A stretch of DNA of 64,000 nucleotides from a virus, in the IMG/VR virus record IMGVR_UViG_3300024346_000008, positions 1 to 64,000 of that record; one strand, given 5' to 3'. The notes beneath the pieces were generated by a model. That model made no database searches and had not been told where the DNA came from. It was given only the letters and a program-made list of their open reading frames with translations. The translations under genes were made by a program, and so were the position numbers. Each line of letters opens with the position of its first letter. The first letter of the stretch is position 1. Positions 12,320 through 20,124 of this stretch are shown piece by piece.

Positions 12320-12391
12320 GGTCCCATAGTTCATCGGTTAGAATAACGCACTGTCACTGCGTAGAGACGAGTTCGATTCTCGTTGGGACCG
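12320..12391 (+). tRNA. tRNA-Asp(GTC)
   Basis: Acceptor GGTCCCA/TGGGACC, anticodon stem ACGCA/TGCGT with loop CTGTCAC, T-loop TTCGATT. Canonical. Confidence 0.93.
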
Positions 12392-12418
12392 TTTACATAA
12401 TGCAAGGATATAAAAACT

Positions 12419-12667
12419 ATGCGTGAATCGTTAACGAGAGTAGAAGAGTTGCCATCAGGTAAGCGAGTGTTCTATATTGATGTTGGTAATATACCAACTG
12501 ATCAAGTTGAGGAGTATATGAAGCGTATGAGGATCGCCCTTCATGAACCAGATTCATATGTACTCCCAGTACGGTCGCACAACCGGACATTTGATTTGGA
12601 ACAACACTTGATGACAATAGTAATTTTTATACAAGTATTTATATTGGGATTAACATTAATTAAATAA
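12419..12667 (+). CDS. Short ORF resembling a segment of T4-type portal protein
   Basis: 82 aa. The segment RVFYIDVGNIPTDQVEEYMKRMR resembles the RVFYIDVGNLP region of T4-like portal (gp20) proteins, from memory. The C-terminus (LMTIVIFIQVFILGLTLI) is a membrane helix, not portal-like. It could be a relic or chimera of a portal gene fragment captured between tRNA-Asp and tRNA-Val, or an unrelated small membrane protein. Confidence 0.45.
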   Translation: MRESLTRVEELPSGKRVFYIDVGNIPTDQVEEYMKRMRIALHEPDSYVLPVRSHNRTFDLEQHLMTIVIFIQVFILGLTLIK

Positions 12668-12730
12668 AGATTGGCTTGATGTGTCCTTAAGTGAAGGGAA
12701 CTGGTAGACTAGACTTCACAACATCATTTC

Positions 12731-12803
12731 GGGCAATTAGCTCAGCGGTTAGAGTCCTCGGTTTACATCCGAGTTGTCGGGGGTTCGAATCCCTCATTGC
12801 CCA
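12731..12803 (+). tRNA. tRNA-Val(TAC)
   Basis: Acceptor GGGCAAT/ATTGCCC, anticodon stem CTCGG/CCGAG with loop TTTACAT, T-arm GGGGG/CCCTC. Last tRNA of the main array. Confidence 0.93.
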
Positions 12804-12819
12804 CTTACCTTTTAACCAA

Positions 12820-13425
12820 ATGTATATGACAAGTTTCTTACAGAAGTTACATCGTACAGTATATCCTCACAATACGCTTCACATTCCAACCCTTAAACGC
12901 GGCCAATGGTATGATGTCGATACCAAAATGTTTGAAGCTATGTTTACGCTATTATGTGAGTATGTCGAGAACGAATGCGCACATATGGAATTAATGGATA
13001 CTAAAAAATATAGCAGATGGACACGGTTGCAACATCGATGGATTCCGAGAAAGTTTCGCAAAGCTCTTTCCCGTGAACTTGGATTAGCAAATTTAGATTG
13101 GATGGCAAATGTTGAAAATGCGCCTCAACATCAAGTCGATATGAGTCAAATGACCAAAGAGCTATATCTATGGTACAACGATGAATATCCACAGATGAAA
13201 GACCCCTATGAAACCGTTATTGATCCACAGTTCTTATTTGTTGATGAAAACAATAATCCCACCAATGATTTTGCCTCACCAACTTCAGACCGTGCAATGA
13301 ATCGTTTCCATCCCGATTACCGTGATATGTTGGATACCTTAAATGCAATGGAAGAAGCCCAGCAAAAAACAATCGATATGAAGTTAGAAGACCTTTTAGC
13401 CGTTCGACGGAGTTTGTGGACTTAA
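12820..13425 (+). CDS. Conserved-looking phage protein, unknown
   Basis: 201 aa (MYMTSFLQKLHRTVYPHNTL...). Rich in Trp, Tyr, His, with WYDVDTKMFEAMFTLLCEYVENE and a C-terminal helical, charged segment. No signal or membrane helix. The long upstream reading frame overlaps tRNA-Val, so the ATG at 12820 (or 12826) is used. Function not recognised. Confidence 0.6.
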   Translation: MYMTSFLQKLHRTVYPHNTLHIPTLKRGQWYDVDTKMFEAMFTLLCEYVENECAHMELMDTKKYSRWTRLQHRWIPRKFRKALSRELGLANLDWMANVENAPQHQVDMSQMTKELYLWYNDEYPQMKDPYETVIDPQFLFVDENNNPTNDFASPTSDRAMNRFHPDYRDMLDTLNAMEEAQQKTIDMKLEDLLAVRRSLWT

Positions 13426-13493
13426 CTGGAATTAAATATAAATAAAGGAAATTTTTTAATATATAATATTTAATAGAAACTTTTATATACCCC

Positions 13494-13522
13494 TTGACAA
13501 TTGTGGATATATGTGTTATATT
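13494..13522 (+). promoter_or_regulatory. Promoter of the ParB-like operon
   Basis: TTGACA (13494-13499), 17 nt, TATATT (13517-13522), about 45 nt before the gene at 13571. Confidence 0.75.
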
Positions 13523-13570
13523 TATAATATAAGGTAATAAACACTAAACTCTAAACACCAAGGAATTACA

Positions 13571-14668
13571 ATGTTTACAAAGAATCTCCCGCCAATTCGT
13601 TCTAAGCAGTGCGGCAAGGCAATGGAGTTTGTTCGATATGAATTCGTCAATCTGTCTGATATTGCCCCCGAAAGTGAAGACGCTCACAATTCTGCACGGG
13701 CAAACGGAATTGACCAGAAAAGAGTGTCTATGTGGATGGACATGATCACCGCAGGAGACTATACCCCAGCAGACGGCGGTAAGATTACGCCACCAACGGT
13801 CACCGAACTGTCGGATAATCCAGAAGGATATTTGTATCAAATGGCGGACGGTCACACCCGCCGGCAAGCAATGGCGCAACTTAATAGCACGGAACCGTTT
13901 CTTGTTGCGATTGTAAGGTTTCATGATCTTGCGCCTTATACGGCGGCAGAATGGAAAATTATTTTTATGTCAGAAGCCAATAATACAAAAGCTCGTGGTT
14001 GGATGAGTACCGATGGAACTGATGCCGATACGTTGAAGCTGATGGAGAATCTTGCACAGGGGATGGGAAAGAATTTTACCTCCGCCATGTCCGCAGAAGA
14101 AACGCAAGCTATGGTAACGGAGTGTGTAGATGAGTTGCTGAAGCGCGCTATGGAGACTGCGGCAAAGTTTCGAACCGCTGCACGTGACTATGTGCTAAAG
14201 GTCGCTACTGCCAATGGTTCACCTGATCTTAAAAAGCTTATCGTACGGCGCCATCTTGCGCCTGCCACGAATGCCTACATCAACGAAGTGTGTGAGCCTC
14301 TAGAAATTCCGCAATCAAATGCAATGCACCGCACATTTAGCGTGGGTGATTCGTTGGGCAACGAATATGATTTTCGAGCCGCACTGCAGGTGGTGCCCGA
14401 GGCAGCAATTGATCTTAGCTCGCTAAGTACTAAATTCGTAATAGGTGAAATTACTAAGAAAAACTCAGCCGGTACACCTCTATCACCCGCCGAGGTGCGA
14501 ATTGAACGGGTTCGCGCTACGCAAGGGCCACGAGTTTTCGTTGAACGTATTATGGAGTTGGCTAGCTTTTTCAGTGTAAGGGAACAGCGTGAGCAGTACA
14601 TTGTGGCGATGACTCCGATGTTTAAGCCACAAGTACAGGGCGATCCAGACCACGCATTTTATGTATAA
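13571..14668 (+). CDS. ParB/Srx-like nuclease-fold protein
   Basis: 365 aa. An N-terminal ParB-like domain is suggested by YQMADGHTRRQAM (about residues 95-107), corresponding to the DGxHR box of ParB/sulfiredoxin-like NTP-binding proteins. The rest is helical with no recognised domain. Phage members are DNA-binding or nicking proteins or transcription regulators. Start ATG with AAGGAA upstream; its end overlaps the next gene. Confidence 0.6.
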   Translation: MFTKNLPPIRSKQCGKAMEFVRYEFVNLSDIAPESEDAHNSARANGIDQKRVSMWMDMITAGDYTPADGGKITPPTVTELSDNPEGYLYQMADGHTRRQAMAQLNSTEPFLVAIVRFHDLAPYTAAEWKIIFMSEANNTKARGWMSTDGTDADTLKLMENLAQGMGKNFTSAMSAEETQAMVTECVDELLKRAMETAAKFRTAARDYVLKVATANGSPDLKKLIVRRHLAPATNAYINEVCEPLEIPQSNAMHRTFSVGDSLGNEYDFRAALQVVPEAAIDLSSLSTKFVIGEITKKNSAGTPLSPAEVRIERVRATQGPRVFVERIMELASFFSVREQREQYIVAMTPMFKPQVQGDPDHAFYV

Positions 14669-15206
14669 TTCCATGACTACGGTAGTTCGTGATCTTGAAA
14701 CATACAACACAATCTACAAACTTACGCTTATTGGAGCCGCAGAATGGGACAATCCAAAGCAACGAGAGATATACACTAATGTTTTTTATCAATGTATCCG
14801 CACACTCCGCAAGGATAGAACTCCATATCAAACGCTCGACGCAGCACGTACAGGAAAAGTAACACACGATCATTGGGTTGCGCCTCGCTTGGTACTACGG
14901 GCGCTCATGGAAGAATGCCCCGAGATATTGTTGGATCGTGACGAGTTCTATAACGTTATTGATTTGTGTTGTAGCACCGTAGGAGTTACCAGTGCCCAGA
15001 ATTTGCTCGTTCGATTTACACCCAACAAAAATAAGTTTGGATTGCCTATCATCCGAGTGCTCACCCGTGATAAGTACGATGCTTTTACATGGACGCATAA
15101 AAAGACTGGCCTACTGCAGCACAAAAATGTATTTCCATTAAAGCACCTTATTCCAGATTGGTTTACCGCATTTGAAATGAAGTGTATGAAGGAGCATGGA
15201 TACTAA
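14661..15206 (+). CDS. Hypothetical protein
   Basis: 181 aa, start overlapping the ParB-like gene stop by 8 nt (ATG 14673 is an alternative). Soluble, mixed alpha/beta composition, with several Cys and Trp residues late in the chain; no motif recognised. Probably expressed with its neighbours. Confidence 0.55.
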   Translation: MYNSMTTVVRDLETYNTIYKLTLIGAAEWDNPKQREIYTNVFYQCIRTLRKDRTPYQTLDAARTGKVTHDHWVAPRLVLRALMEECPEILLDRDEFYNVIDLCCSTVGVTSAQNLLVRFTPNKNKFGLPIIRVLTRDKYDAFTWTHKKTGLLQHKNVFPLKHLIPDWFTAFEMKCMKEHGY

Positions 15207-15207
15207 T

Positions 15208-16125
15208 ATGTCAAAAATATTTGTGGTCAGTGATACGCATACGGTACTTCCGTGGGTACGTGTAGATACCAAATCAAATTATTTTTTTAGTAAAGGACTA
15301 TCAAAAAAAGATTTGGAACAAATACAGACGATGAATCTACATGATATCAACACGTTCCGTACCAAACTAGCTACGATTTCAGATCCATATGATGTAACGC
15401 TTTGGGCAGAATATAAAAACTTTACCAATGTTATGTGCGATAGAATTTTATCCATTAATGCCGAATACGAACAATATCTTAATACCACGTTTGAAAATGC
15501 TCTTAGTACTCGTAGCGTCAAAGACTTTATTGCAATCTGGAACGGCACGGTAAGTCCAAATGATACAGTTATTCATCTAGGTGATGTGGTACACCAGACT
15601 CCTACCGCATCCATATTCAATCAACTCAATGGAAAAAAAATTCTCGTTGCAGGAAATCACGATATGTATAAGGGCAAATGTGATGTAGAGTTGCACAAAT
15701 ATTTTGATGAGGTGCATGAATCTACATATAGTATCGATGATATTATTTTCAGTCACGAACCGATTTGCCCCGACGTTCCAAAGTTTGCATTAGAAAAGTT
15801 TAAGAATATTAATTTAGATTTATATAATGTAAATATTCACGGTCACTTTCACCGTGTCGGCGTAACAAAAGAATTTTTGTTGAAGCGTCTAGAAAAGCCT
15901 ATACAACGTATTTTCGGTATCGGCACCGAACCACCCACGTTGTCCTATGAACCAGATGGCACAAATGATTACGGGTATATCACCGACGTACCGGTTTTAC
16001 ATTACTGCGTTTATGCAGGTCTTAAAAATCTTACAGACATACAGCAAGATATTCGTTCATTCAAACAAACGAGCAGTAACGTCCCGACCAGATGGTATAA
16101 TAAAATTTCTAAGCAAAAAATGTAG
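15208..16125 (+). CDS. Calcineurin-like metallophosphoesterase
   Basis: 305 aa. The metal-binding motifs of the family are in order: FVVSDTH, VIHLGDVVH, VAGNHD, IFSHEP, NIHGHFH. There is an insertion of about 85 residues between the first two motifs. Likely a phosphodiesterase or phosphatase on nucleotides or RNA ends; substrate unknown. ATG 15208 is chosen, with AAGGAG 13 nt upstream; ATG 15196 lies too close to that site. A strong terminator follows. Confidence 0.8.
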   Translation: MSKIFVVSDTHTVLPWVRVDTKSNYFFSKGLSKKDLEQIQTMNLHDINTFRTKLATISDPYDVTLWAEYKNFTNVMCDRILSINAEYEQYLNTTFENALSTRSVKDFIAIWNGTVSPNDTVIHLGDVVHQTPTASIFNQLNGKKILVAGNHDMYKGKCDVELHKYFDEVHESTYSIDDIIFSHEPICPDVPKFALEKFKNINLDLYNVNIHGHFHRVGVTKEFLLKRLEKPIQRIFGIGTEPPTLSYEPDGTNDYGYITDVPVLHYCVYAGLKNLTDIQQDIRSFKQTSSNVPTRWYNKISKQKM

Positions 16126-16141
16126 CTCGCTATTTTTTGCG

Positions 16142-16182
16142 AAAACCCCGTAGCCAAGATATTTTTTAGCTACGGGGTTTTT
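16142..16182. terminator. Bidirectional intrinsic terminator
   Basis: AACCCCGTAGC and GCTACGGGGTT form an 11-bp stem flanked by A-rich and T-rich runs, between convergent genes ending at 16125 (+) and 16182 (-). Confidence 0.85.
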
Positions 16183-16442
16183 TAGCTTTCACGTATATCA
16201 TAGCCTTGCTTATAATCAATAGGATCTTTTTTCTTAGAATGCTGCACATCGTGGGGATGATGGGTGTGCGCATGAGTAAAGGCAACTGCTTTGTCTCGGT
16301 CTACGAAGTATCGCACATCCCCAAAGGTATTTTTTGCCCCAAAATGGCCAGAATGTTTAATTACCCAGATACTTCCGTTTGCATGCATGTCGGTTTCGGC
16401 ACCAACATTTTCAATGCTTAATAAATCTTTTAATTTAATCAT
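16182..16442 (-). CDS. Small hypothetical protein, His-rich
   Basis: 86 aa from ATG 16442 (MIKLKDLLSIENVG...), with AGGAGG 9 nt upstream. Contains THAHTHHPHDVQH, a His cluster that could bind metal. It is the only minus-strand gene in the left half. No family recognised. Confidence 0.55.
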   Translation of the reverse strand: MIKLKDLLSIENVGAETDMHANGSIWVIKHSGHFGAKNTFGDVRYFVDRDKAVAFTHAHTHHPHDVQHSKKKDPIDYKQGYDIRES

Positions 16443-16463
16443 ATACAAGTTCCTCCTACGCAA

Positions 16464-16713
16464 TAAGTACGCATAGTATATATAGATAATTATTGTATAA
16501 CAAAAATGATTTTCGCAAGAAAAAAATGTCAGCGGAATATTTACCGGTTACCCGCGGATGCGCGTACGCAGAATTCTTCCAGTTACGTGAAACCTTCTTC
16601 ATGAAGAACATTTAATAAAAAAACTGTTGACACCCGTCCGGGGCAGATTAGATTACCATTCAAGTGAACGATGAACGTCGGTCACCAACCAACCCCTCTC
16701 GGAGATTACCACC
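16464..16713 (+). other. Intergenic region before the accessory block
   Basis: No gene. Contains the palindrome TTCTTCATGAAGAA (16596-16609) within the conserved upstream box ATGAAGAACATTTAAT (16601-16616), then promoter 16627-16654 and a repeated 5' leader. Confidence 0.6.
16627..16654 (+). promoter_or_regulatory. Promoter of membrane protein gene 16714
   Basis: TTGACA (16627-16632), 16 nt, TAGATT (16649-16654), an off-consensus -10 that is shared with the promoter at 16914. Confidence 0.65.
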
Positions 16714-16716
16714 ATG
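16670..16716 (+). repeat. Repeated 5' leader, copy 1
   Basis: About 44 nt ending in the ATG (GAACGTCGGTCACCAACCAA, then ACCCCTCTCGGAGATTACCA) is repeated at 16960-17003, and its second half before 17259. It contains the ribosome site CGGAG. Confidence 0.75.
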
Positions 16717-16908
16717 TCCAACGTCGAACAGGCCGCTCATCTCTACATCGTCGGTGTCTATATCAAGGGAATCTTTGCCGCCGTCGTTCTCGGAGGCTTG
16801 ATCATCATGGGCATGGTGGATTACTACCGTGAACGTCGATTCGTAAAAGAGTACGAAGCACGGAAAGCGGCACGGAAGGCCGCACGGACACAAAAGAAAT
16901 CGAAGTAA
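16714..16908 (+). CDS. Single-pass membrane protein
   Basis: 64 aa. A transmembrane helix (YIVGVYIKGIFAAVVLGGLI, about residues 11-33) is followed by a strongly basic cytoplasmic tail with repeats of KAAR. Start follows CGGAG. Possible roles are membrane disturbance or holin-like; unproven. Confidence 0.6.
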   Translation: MSNVEQAAHLYIVGVYIKGIFAAVVLGGLIIMGMVDYYRERRFVKEYEARKAARKAARTQKKSK

Positions 16909-16913
16909 TACCC

Positions 16914-16941
16914 TTGACAATCGTTTCACCCTCGTTAGATT
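16914..16941 (+). promoter_or_regulatory. Promoter of gene 17001
   Basis: TTGACA (16914-16919), 16 nt, TAGATT (16936-16941). Confidence 0.65.
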
Positions 16942-16959
16942 GTAGGAACGGTGATCGAC

Positions 16960-17003
16960 GAACGTCGGTCACCAACCAACCCCTCTCGGAGATTACCACC
17001 ATG
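16960..17003 (+). repeat. Repeated 5' leader, copy 2
   Basis: Near-identical copy of 16673-16716. With two downstream proteins of unrelated sequence, the leader seems to be the unit that is duplicated. Confidence 0.75.
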
Positions 17004-17201
17004 CCCAAGCACACCGGAACCTTGACTGTTGGAATGTTGATCGACGTTCTTTCCCGTTACGGTCGCGACCTTCCCATCGTCATCACCATGAACGGGGAGT
17101 ATGAAATGAACATCACTGAAAATGATGTATTGGGCGCCAATGGTAATCTGTTCATCGGTGATGTCGATGTGTTCGGAGAAATTACCCCCGATCCCATGTA
17201 A
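17001..17201 (+). CDS. Small hypothetical protein
   Basis: 66 aa (MPKHTGTLTVGMLIDVLSRYGRDLPIVI...). The pattern T-V-G-x-L-I-x-x-L-S-x-Y-x-x-D-x-P-V-x-I is like small phage proteins that begin with a helix and a DxPVxI strand; a similar protein is encoded at 58862 (-). The ATG at 17001 follows the repeated leader. Confidence 0.6.
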   Translation: MPKHTGTLTVGMLIDVLSRYGRDLPIVITMNGEYEMNITENDVLGANGNLFIGDVDVFGEITPDPM

Positions 17202-17258
17202 CCCCTCCGGGGACGGTACTTCCACCGTCCCCACCCAACCCCTCTCGGAGATACAACC

Positions 17259-17480
17259 ATGATCGTTTACAAAGTGTACGAAGATACGACTGCCACGCCG
17301 ACGAAGTGCTTCCGTGGTTGGAACCGTATGACCGACGCGATCCAGTTTGCTTCCTCTCTATTGAAGGCATCTCCCGTATCAAAGAATGTATCAGTCTATG
17401 AAGTAATCGACAATACAACGGACATCATGGTATACTTTGAAGCAATGCCTTACGAAGTGCCGCCGACGTACTCTCGGTAA
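17259..17480 (+). CDS. Small hypothetical protein
   Basis: 73 aa (MIVYKVYEDTTATPTKCFRG...). Soluble; no motif. CTCTCGGAGATA precedes the ATG as part of the third partial leader repeat. Confidence 0.55.
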   Translation: MIVYKVYEDTTATPTKCFRGWNRMTDAIQFASSLLKASPVSKNVSVYEVIDNTTDIMVYFEAMPYEVPPTYSR

Positions 17481-17535
17481 CCAATCACTGTGCATGGTGG
17501 TGTCCTTCGGGATACCACCATCATTTATGATAAAA

Positions 17536-17660
17536 CACCCGAACAAACACCGAAGCATTTGTAACAATTGTGTAACGATTTGCGCACCCGAACAAACACC
17601 GAAGCATTTGTAACAATTGTGTAACGATTTGCGCACCCGAAGAAACACCGAAGATGAAGC
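17536..17660 (+). repeat. 49-bp tandem repeat
   Basis: Two perfect 49-bp units (17536-17584, 17585-17633) plus a partial third from 17634. Each holds CCCGAACAAACACCGAAG and TTGTAACAATTGTGTAACGA, the two motifs that recur before most promoters of this block. Confidence 0.85.
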
Positions 17661-17704
17661 AATGTTCATGAAGAACATTTCATCAAATATTTTTCGATTG
17701 TCCC

Positions 17705-17732
17705 TTGACTTTGGTTTTTAATAGGGTATATT
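17705..17732 (+). promoter_or_regulatory. Promoter, near-leaderless gene 17740
   Basis: TTGACT (17705-17710), 16 nt, TATATT (17727-17732); ATG 7 nt later. Upstream box at 17668-17684. Confidence 0.7.
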
Positions 17733-17739
17733 ACACTAT

Positions 17740-17835
17740 ATGACCAACGCAATCGACTTCCGCGCGGTACTCTCGGTGACCATCTTCTCCACATTCACGC
17801 TGTTTGCGTCACTTCTCGCATGGACCCTCAACTAA
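17740..17835 (+). CDS. 31-aa membrane peptide
   Basis: MTNAIDFRAV then a hydrophobic helix LSVTIFSTFTLFASLLAWTL. The ATG is 7 nt after the -10 box, so the mRNA should be leaderless. Role unknown. Confidence 0.5.
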   Translation: MTNAIDFRAVLSVTIFSTFTLFASLLAWTLN

Positions 17836-17863
17836 GATGAAGAACATTTAATCTATCAGACCC

Positions 17864-17892
17864 TTGACAATCTGGTAGTAGTAGGGTATCTT
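17864..17892 (+). promoter_or_regulatory. Promoter of gene 17920
   Basis: TTGACA (17864-17869), 17 nt, TATCTT (17887-17892); an ordinary leader with CGGAG follows. Upstream box ATGAAGAACATTTAAT at 17837-17852. Confidence 0.6.
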
Positions 17893-17919
17893 TCAGTATA
17901 CACTTAAACGGAGTTCAAC

Positions 17920-18006
17920 ATGGCAGTGATCGTCGCAGGTGGTGTGTTCTTCACGCTCATGGTGGTGTACGGTATCCTTGAATCATTCTTCGGATGGGGA
18001 AAGTAA
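17920..18006 (+). CDS. 28-aa membrane peptide
   Basis: MAVIVAGGVFFTLMVVYGIL is almost wholly hydrophobic and ends SFFGWGK. ACGGAG lies 7 nt before the ATG. Next gene starts 2 nt after the stop. Confidence 0.5.
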   Translation: MAVIVAGGVFFTLMVVYGILESFFGWGK

Positions 18007-18007
18007 T

Positions 18008-18220
18008 ATGGGTATGTTGATTTATAAGTTCCAGTGGCCTACCGGTTGGACTGCTGGAAATACGATGTCGGATGAGCAGTATGAAGCAGCCTGTAAGGTT
18101 GCCCATCGGTTCAACCTTGAAAGTCCCGTGACGGTACATGATGGGCCTGATAACTGTGTATTGATGGAAGCAGGTGGCATGTGGATTGGTATTGAGAAGG
18201 ATGGGTATGCACATACTTAA
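18008..18220 (+). CDS. Small hypothetical protein
   Basis: 70 aa (MGMLIYKFQWPTGWTAGNTM...). Soluble, Trp- and Gly-containing; no family recognised. Start ATG 18008 directly follows the stop of 17920. Confidence 0.55.
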   Translation: MGMLIYKFQWPTGWTAGNTMSDEQYEAACKVAHRFNLESPVTVHDGPDNCVLMEAGGMWIGIEKDGYAHT

Positions 18221-18335
18221 TACATTGATTTACTTGGTTGGTAGTGTGGTGGTGCTCGCCGCCCTTATGTTGGGTGTCAGTGAGATTACCGCGTTTCTTC
18301 TGCTGGCCTACCACGACCGGAAAAACCGAAGATAA
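18207..18335 (+). CDS. 42-aa membrane protein
   Basis: Starts inside the end of the previous gene (ATG 18207). One long hydrophobic stretch (residues 4-35) ending with the basic tail HDRKNRR. Third tiny membrane protein in a row. Role unknown. Confidence 0.5.
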   Translation: MHILNTLIYLVGSVVVLAALMLGVSEITAFLLLAYHDRKNRR

Positions 18336-18367
18336 CCCGAAGGAATTGTAACGATTCTCAGAAGCCC

Positions 18368-18396
18368 TTGACTTTCCTCTCCCACTAGTGTATATT
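18368..18396 (+). promoter_or_regulatory. Promoter, near-leaderless gene 18402
   Basis: TTGACT (18368-18373), 17 nt, TATATT (18391-18396); ATG 5 nt later. Confidence 0.75.
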
Positions 18397-18401
18397 TAGG
18401 T

Positions 18402-18566
18402 ATGATGAAAAACGAAACGAAGTCAACGAAGAAGTGCCGCTACTGTCGGTGTGTGGTGGATTCCACCGACGAACAACTAAAGCAGTGGGGGTTCTGCAGC
18501 TGGTCCTGTGTCCAGACTTGGGACGATGAGTGTGATTACCTTGAATATAACGGAATCCATCGGTAA
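18402..18566 (+). CDS. Small zinc-ribbon-like protein
   Basis: 54 aa. CRYCRC at residues 12-17 and CSWSC at 32-36 form a C-x2-C...C-x3-C metal site. N-terminus MMKNET and the leaderless promoter recur in several genes of this block. Possibly a DNA- or protein-binding adaptor. Confidence 0.6.
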   Translation: MMKNETKSTKKCRYCRCVVDSTDEQLKQWGFCSWSCVQTWDDECDYLEYNGIHR

Positions 18567-18567
18567 T

Positions 18568-18822
18568 ATGACTAATCCAAATAGTATCGCCCGCACGATT
18601 GTGAACGGCTATGTGATCTCTACCGTGAAGTTGGCCGGTGCAGAAAATTATCCGGATTTGTTCGCTGATCATATGTACGAAACGATGGTGTTTCATGCGG
18701 ACAGTGACGGCACCGTGACGGACTGGCTAGAAGTGGATGGCCTGCGTTACGCCACAGAGGAGGCTGCTCACGCCGGTCACGCCTCGCTGGTGGCAATGTG
18801 GAAGACGACAGTACTGTCGTGA
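18568..18822 (+). CDS. Small hypothetical protein
   Basis: 84 aa (MTNPNSIARTIVNGYVISTVK...). Soluble alpha/beta, ends ...ASLVAMWKTTVLS. Start is 2 nt after the previous stop (TAATATG). No family recognised. Confidence 0.55.
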   Translation: MTNPNSIARTIVNGYVISTVKLAGAENYPDLFADHMYETMVFHADSDGTVTDWLEVDGLRYATEEAAHAGHASLVAMWKTTVLS

Positions 18823-18867
18823 TGGTGACCCAATTGTAACAGGCTTGTAACGACGGGTCGCAGGCAC

Positions 18868-18896
18868 TTCCCTTTCCCACTAGACTAGGTTATATT
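18868..18896 (+). promoter_or_regulatory. Promoter with variant -35 TTCCCT
   Basis: TTCCCT (18868-18873), 17 nt, TATATT (18891-18896); ATG 6 nt later. The context CACTTCCCTTT recurs in seven promoters. Confidence 0.6.
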
Positions 18897-18902
18897 TAGT
18901 AT

Positions 18903-19103
18903 ATGACTAAAAAAGACTACGCAACCATCGCCGCATTGATCTCCTACACGCAGGACGCCTACCTTAAGGGCCGGATTGACGCCGACCTTATCCTGCCTCG
19001 CCTCGCACAGTTCATCGCCGAGGATGCGAAGCTTGACCATCCTCGCTTTGACTTCGAAGGGTTTCTGAAGGCCGCAGTTCCCTCTGCATACTTTAACGTT
19101 TAA
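18903..19103 (+). CDS. Small phage protein, MTKKDY family style
   Basis: 66 aa. MTKKDYATIAALISYTQDAY resembles short proteins found in many actinophages and environmental phages that begin MTKKDY and are of unknown role. Leaderless by promoter position. Confidence 0.6.
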   Translation: MTKKDYATIAALISYTQDAYLKGRIDADLILPRLAQFIAEDAKLDHPRFDFEGFLKAAVPSAYFNV

Positions 19104-19110
19104 TAATAAT

Positions 19111-19275
19111 ATGACTCCCGCTCTTTCGACCTACGATTTGCTCATGATGGAAGCCCAGTTCGAATACCTTTCAGCGATGGATGAGAAGAAAGGACTGTGG
19201 CACGCGAACAAGCAGAAGGGCCGTGACATCTTCAAGGCCCAGCTCAAAGCACTCAAACTGAAGGGGAAGAAGTAA
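19111..19275 (+). CDS. Small basic protein
   Basis: 54 aa (MTPALSTYDLLMMEAQFEYL...), ending in the Lys-rich KAQLKALKLKGKK. Helical. Stop overlaps the next start (TAATG). Confidence 0.5.
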   Translation: MTPALSTYDLLMMEAQFEYLSAMDEKKGLWHANKQKGRDIFKAQLKALKLKGKK

Positions 19276-19523
19276 TGCGTATTCGTATGAAGGCATGGGA
19301 AGGTGTGACCATCGATCCCAAGTATATTTCAAAGATGGTGCGTGAATGTATTACGCAGGTGACTACGGACGAAGGTAGTGAGCCATTGTCCTACATGCTC
19401 ACGGGCGATACCTTGGTGTTCGCTGTCAATGAAGTGATTGCCGGCGAAAGTTTTCCCGAAGTGTATGTGTGTAAGATTGTTCGATATGGTTGCCCCGATA
19501 ACGAAGTTGAGATTATTGATTAA
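19275..19523 (+). CDS. Small hypothetical protein
   Basis: 82 aa (MRIRMKAWEGVTIDPKYISK...). Beta-rich C-terminal half. Translationally coupled on both sides by TAATG overlaps (19275 and 19523). Confidence 0.55.
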   Translation: MRIRMKAWEGVTIDPKYISKMVRECITQVTTDEGSEPLSYMLTGDTLVFAVNEVIAGESFPEVYVCKIVRYGCPDNEVEIID

Positions 19524-19846
19524 TGTATAAAATCTGGTCCACCTATCCGCCCGCAGTCTACGAAATACCCCGTGGCGTTGTCAGGATCGCTGCTGGGACC
19601 GTGCATAAAGTCATGTGGGGTGATACCATTGTGGACCATACTAAACCGTTCCCAGTGGGCACCAGGCCCACGCACTTTGAATGGATGCAACCAGAGGTTG
19701 TGTCAGCGGGACCATTGACCGCCGAATATGCGTATGGCAGCAAGGGTGATATCTACATCGTGGAAACATGGGCAGGCAAACGTCCGACCTGTACATGTGC
19801 TGGATTTTCTTTTCGCAAACAGTGTAAACATACTAACGGAGTATAA
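19523..19846 (+). CDS. SWIM zinc-finger protein
   Basis: 107 aa. The C-terminus PTCTCAGFSFRKQCKH matches the SWIM pattern C-x-C...C-x-H. SWIM fingers bind DNA or proteins, for example in Sws1 and MuDR. The N-terminal 80 residues are beta-rich and unassigned. Coupled to the gene before it. Confidence 0.65.
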   Translation: MYKIWSTYPPAVYEIPRGVVRIAAGTVHKVMWGDTIVDHTKPFPVGTRPTHFEWMQPEVVSAGPLTAEYAYGSKGDIYIVETWAGKRPTCTCAGFSFRKQCKHTNGV

Positions 19847-19847
19847 C

Positions 19848-19994
19848 ATGCATAGCAATGAAGAGTTTTTGAAGAAGTGTTCGCCCGCCGAGCTGTTCAC
19901 GCTTGAAGTGGAAGCAGAAGCACGTGGCAAGGCATACCTGCAGGCATACCGTGAGCAGCTGCGTCGGCTTGAGATCGGGAGCATCAATGCTTAA
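19848..19994 (+). CDS. Small helical protein
   Basis: 48 aa (MHSNEEFLKKCSPAELFTLE...), amphipathic. Overlaps the next start by 8 nt. Confidence 0.5.
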   Translation: MHSNEEFLKKCSPAELFTLEVEAEARGKAYLQAYREQLRRLEIGSINA

Positions 19995-20124
19995 GATTAT
20001 TGGGATTGTTGCCGTCAGTTGGGCGGTGCTCTCAGTATTGTTCGTGGCAGTTATCTGGCCACGGCTGATCCGCCGTATCGATAAGGCATACCCACTAATC
20101 GAAAAGGACCGCCACCTTTGGTGA
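19987..20124 (+). CDS. Single-pass membrane protein
   Basis: 45 aa: hydrophobic helix IIGIVAVSWAVLSVLFVAVIW then a basic, polar tail RLIRRIDKAY. Role unknown. Confidence 0.5.
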   Translation: MLKIIGIVAVSWAVLSVLFVAVIWPRLIRRIDKAYPLIEKDRHLW

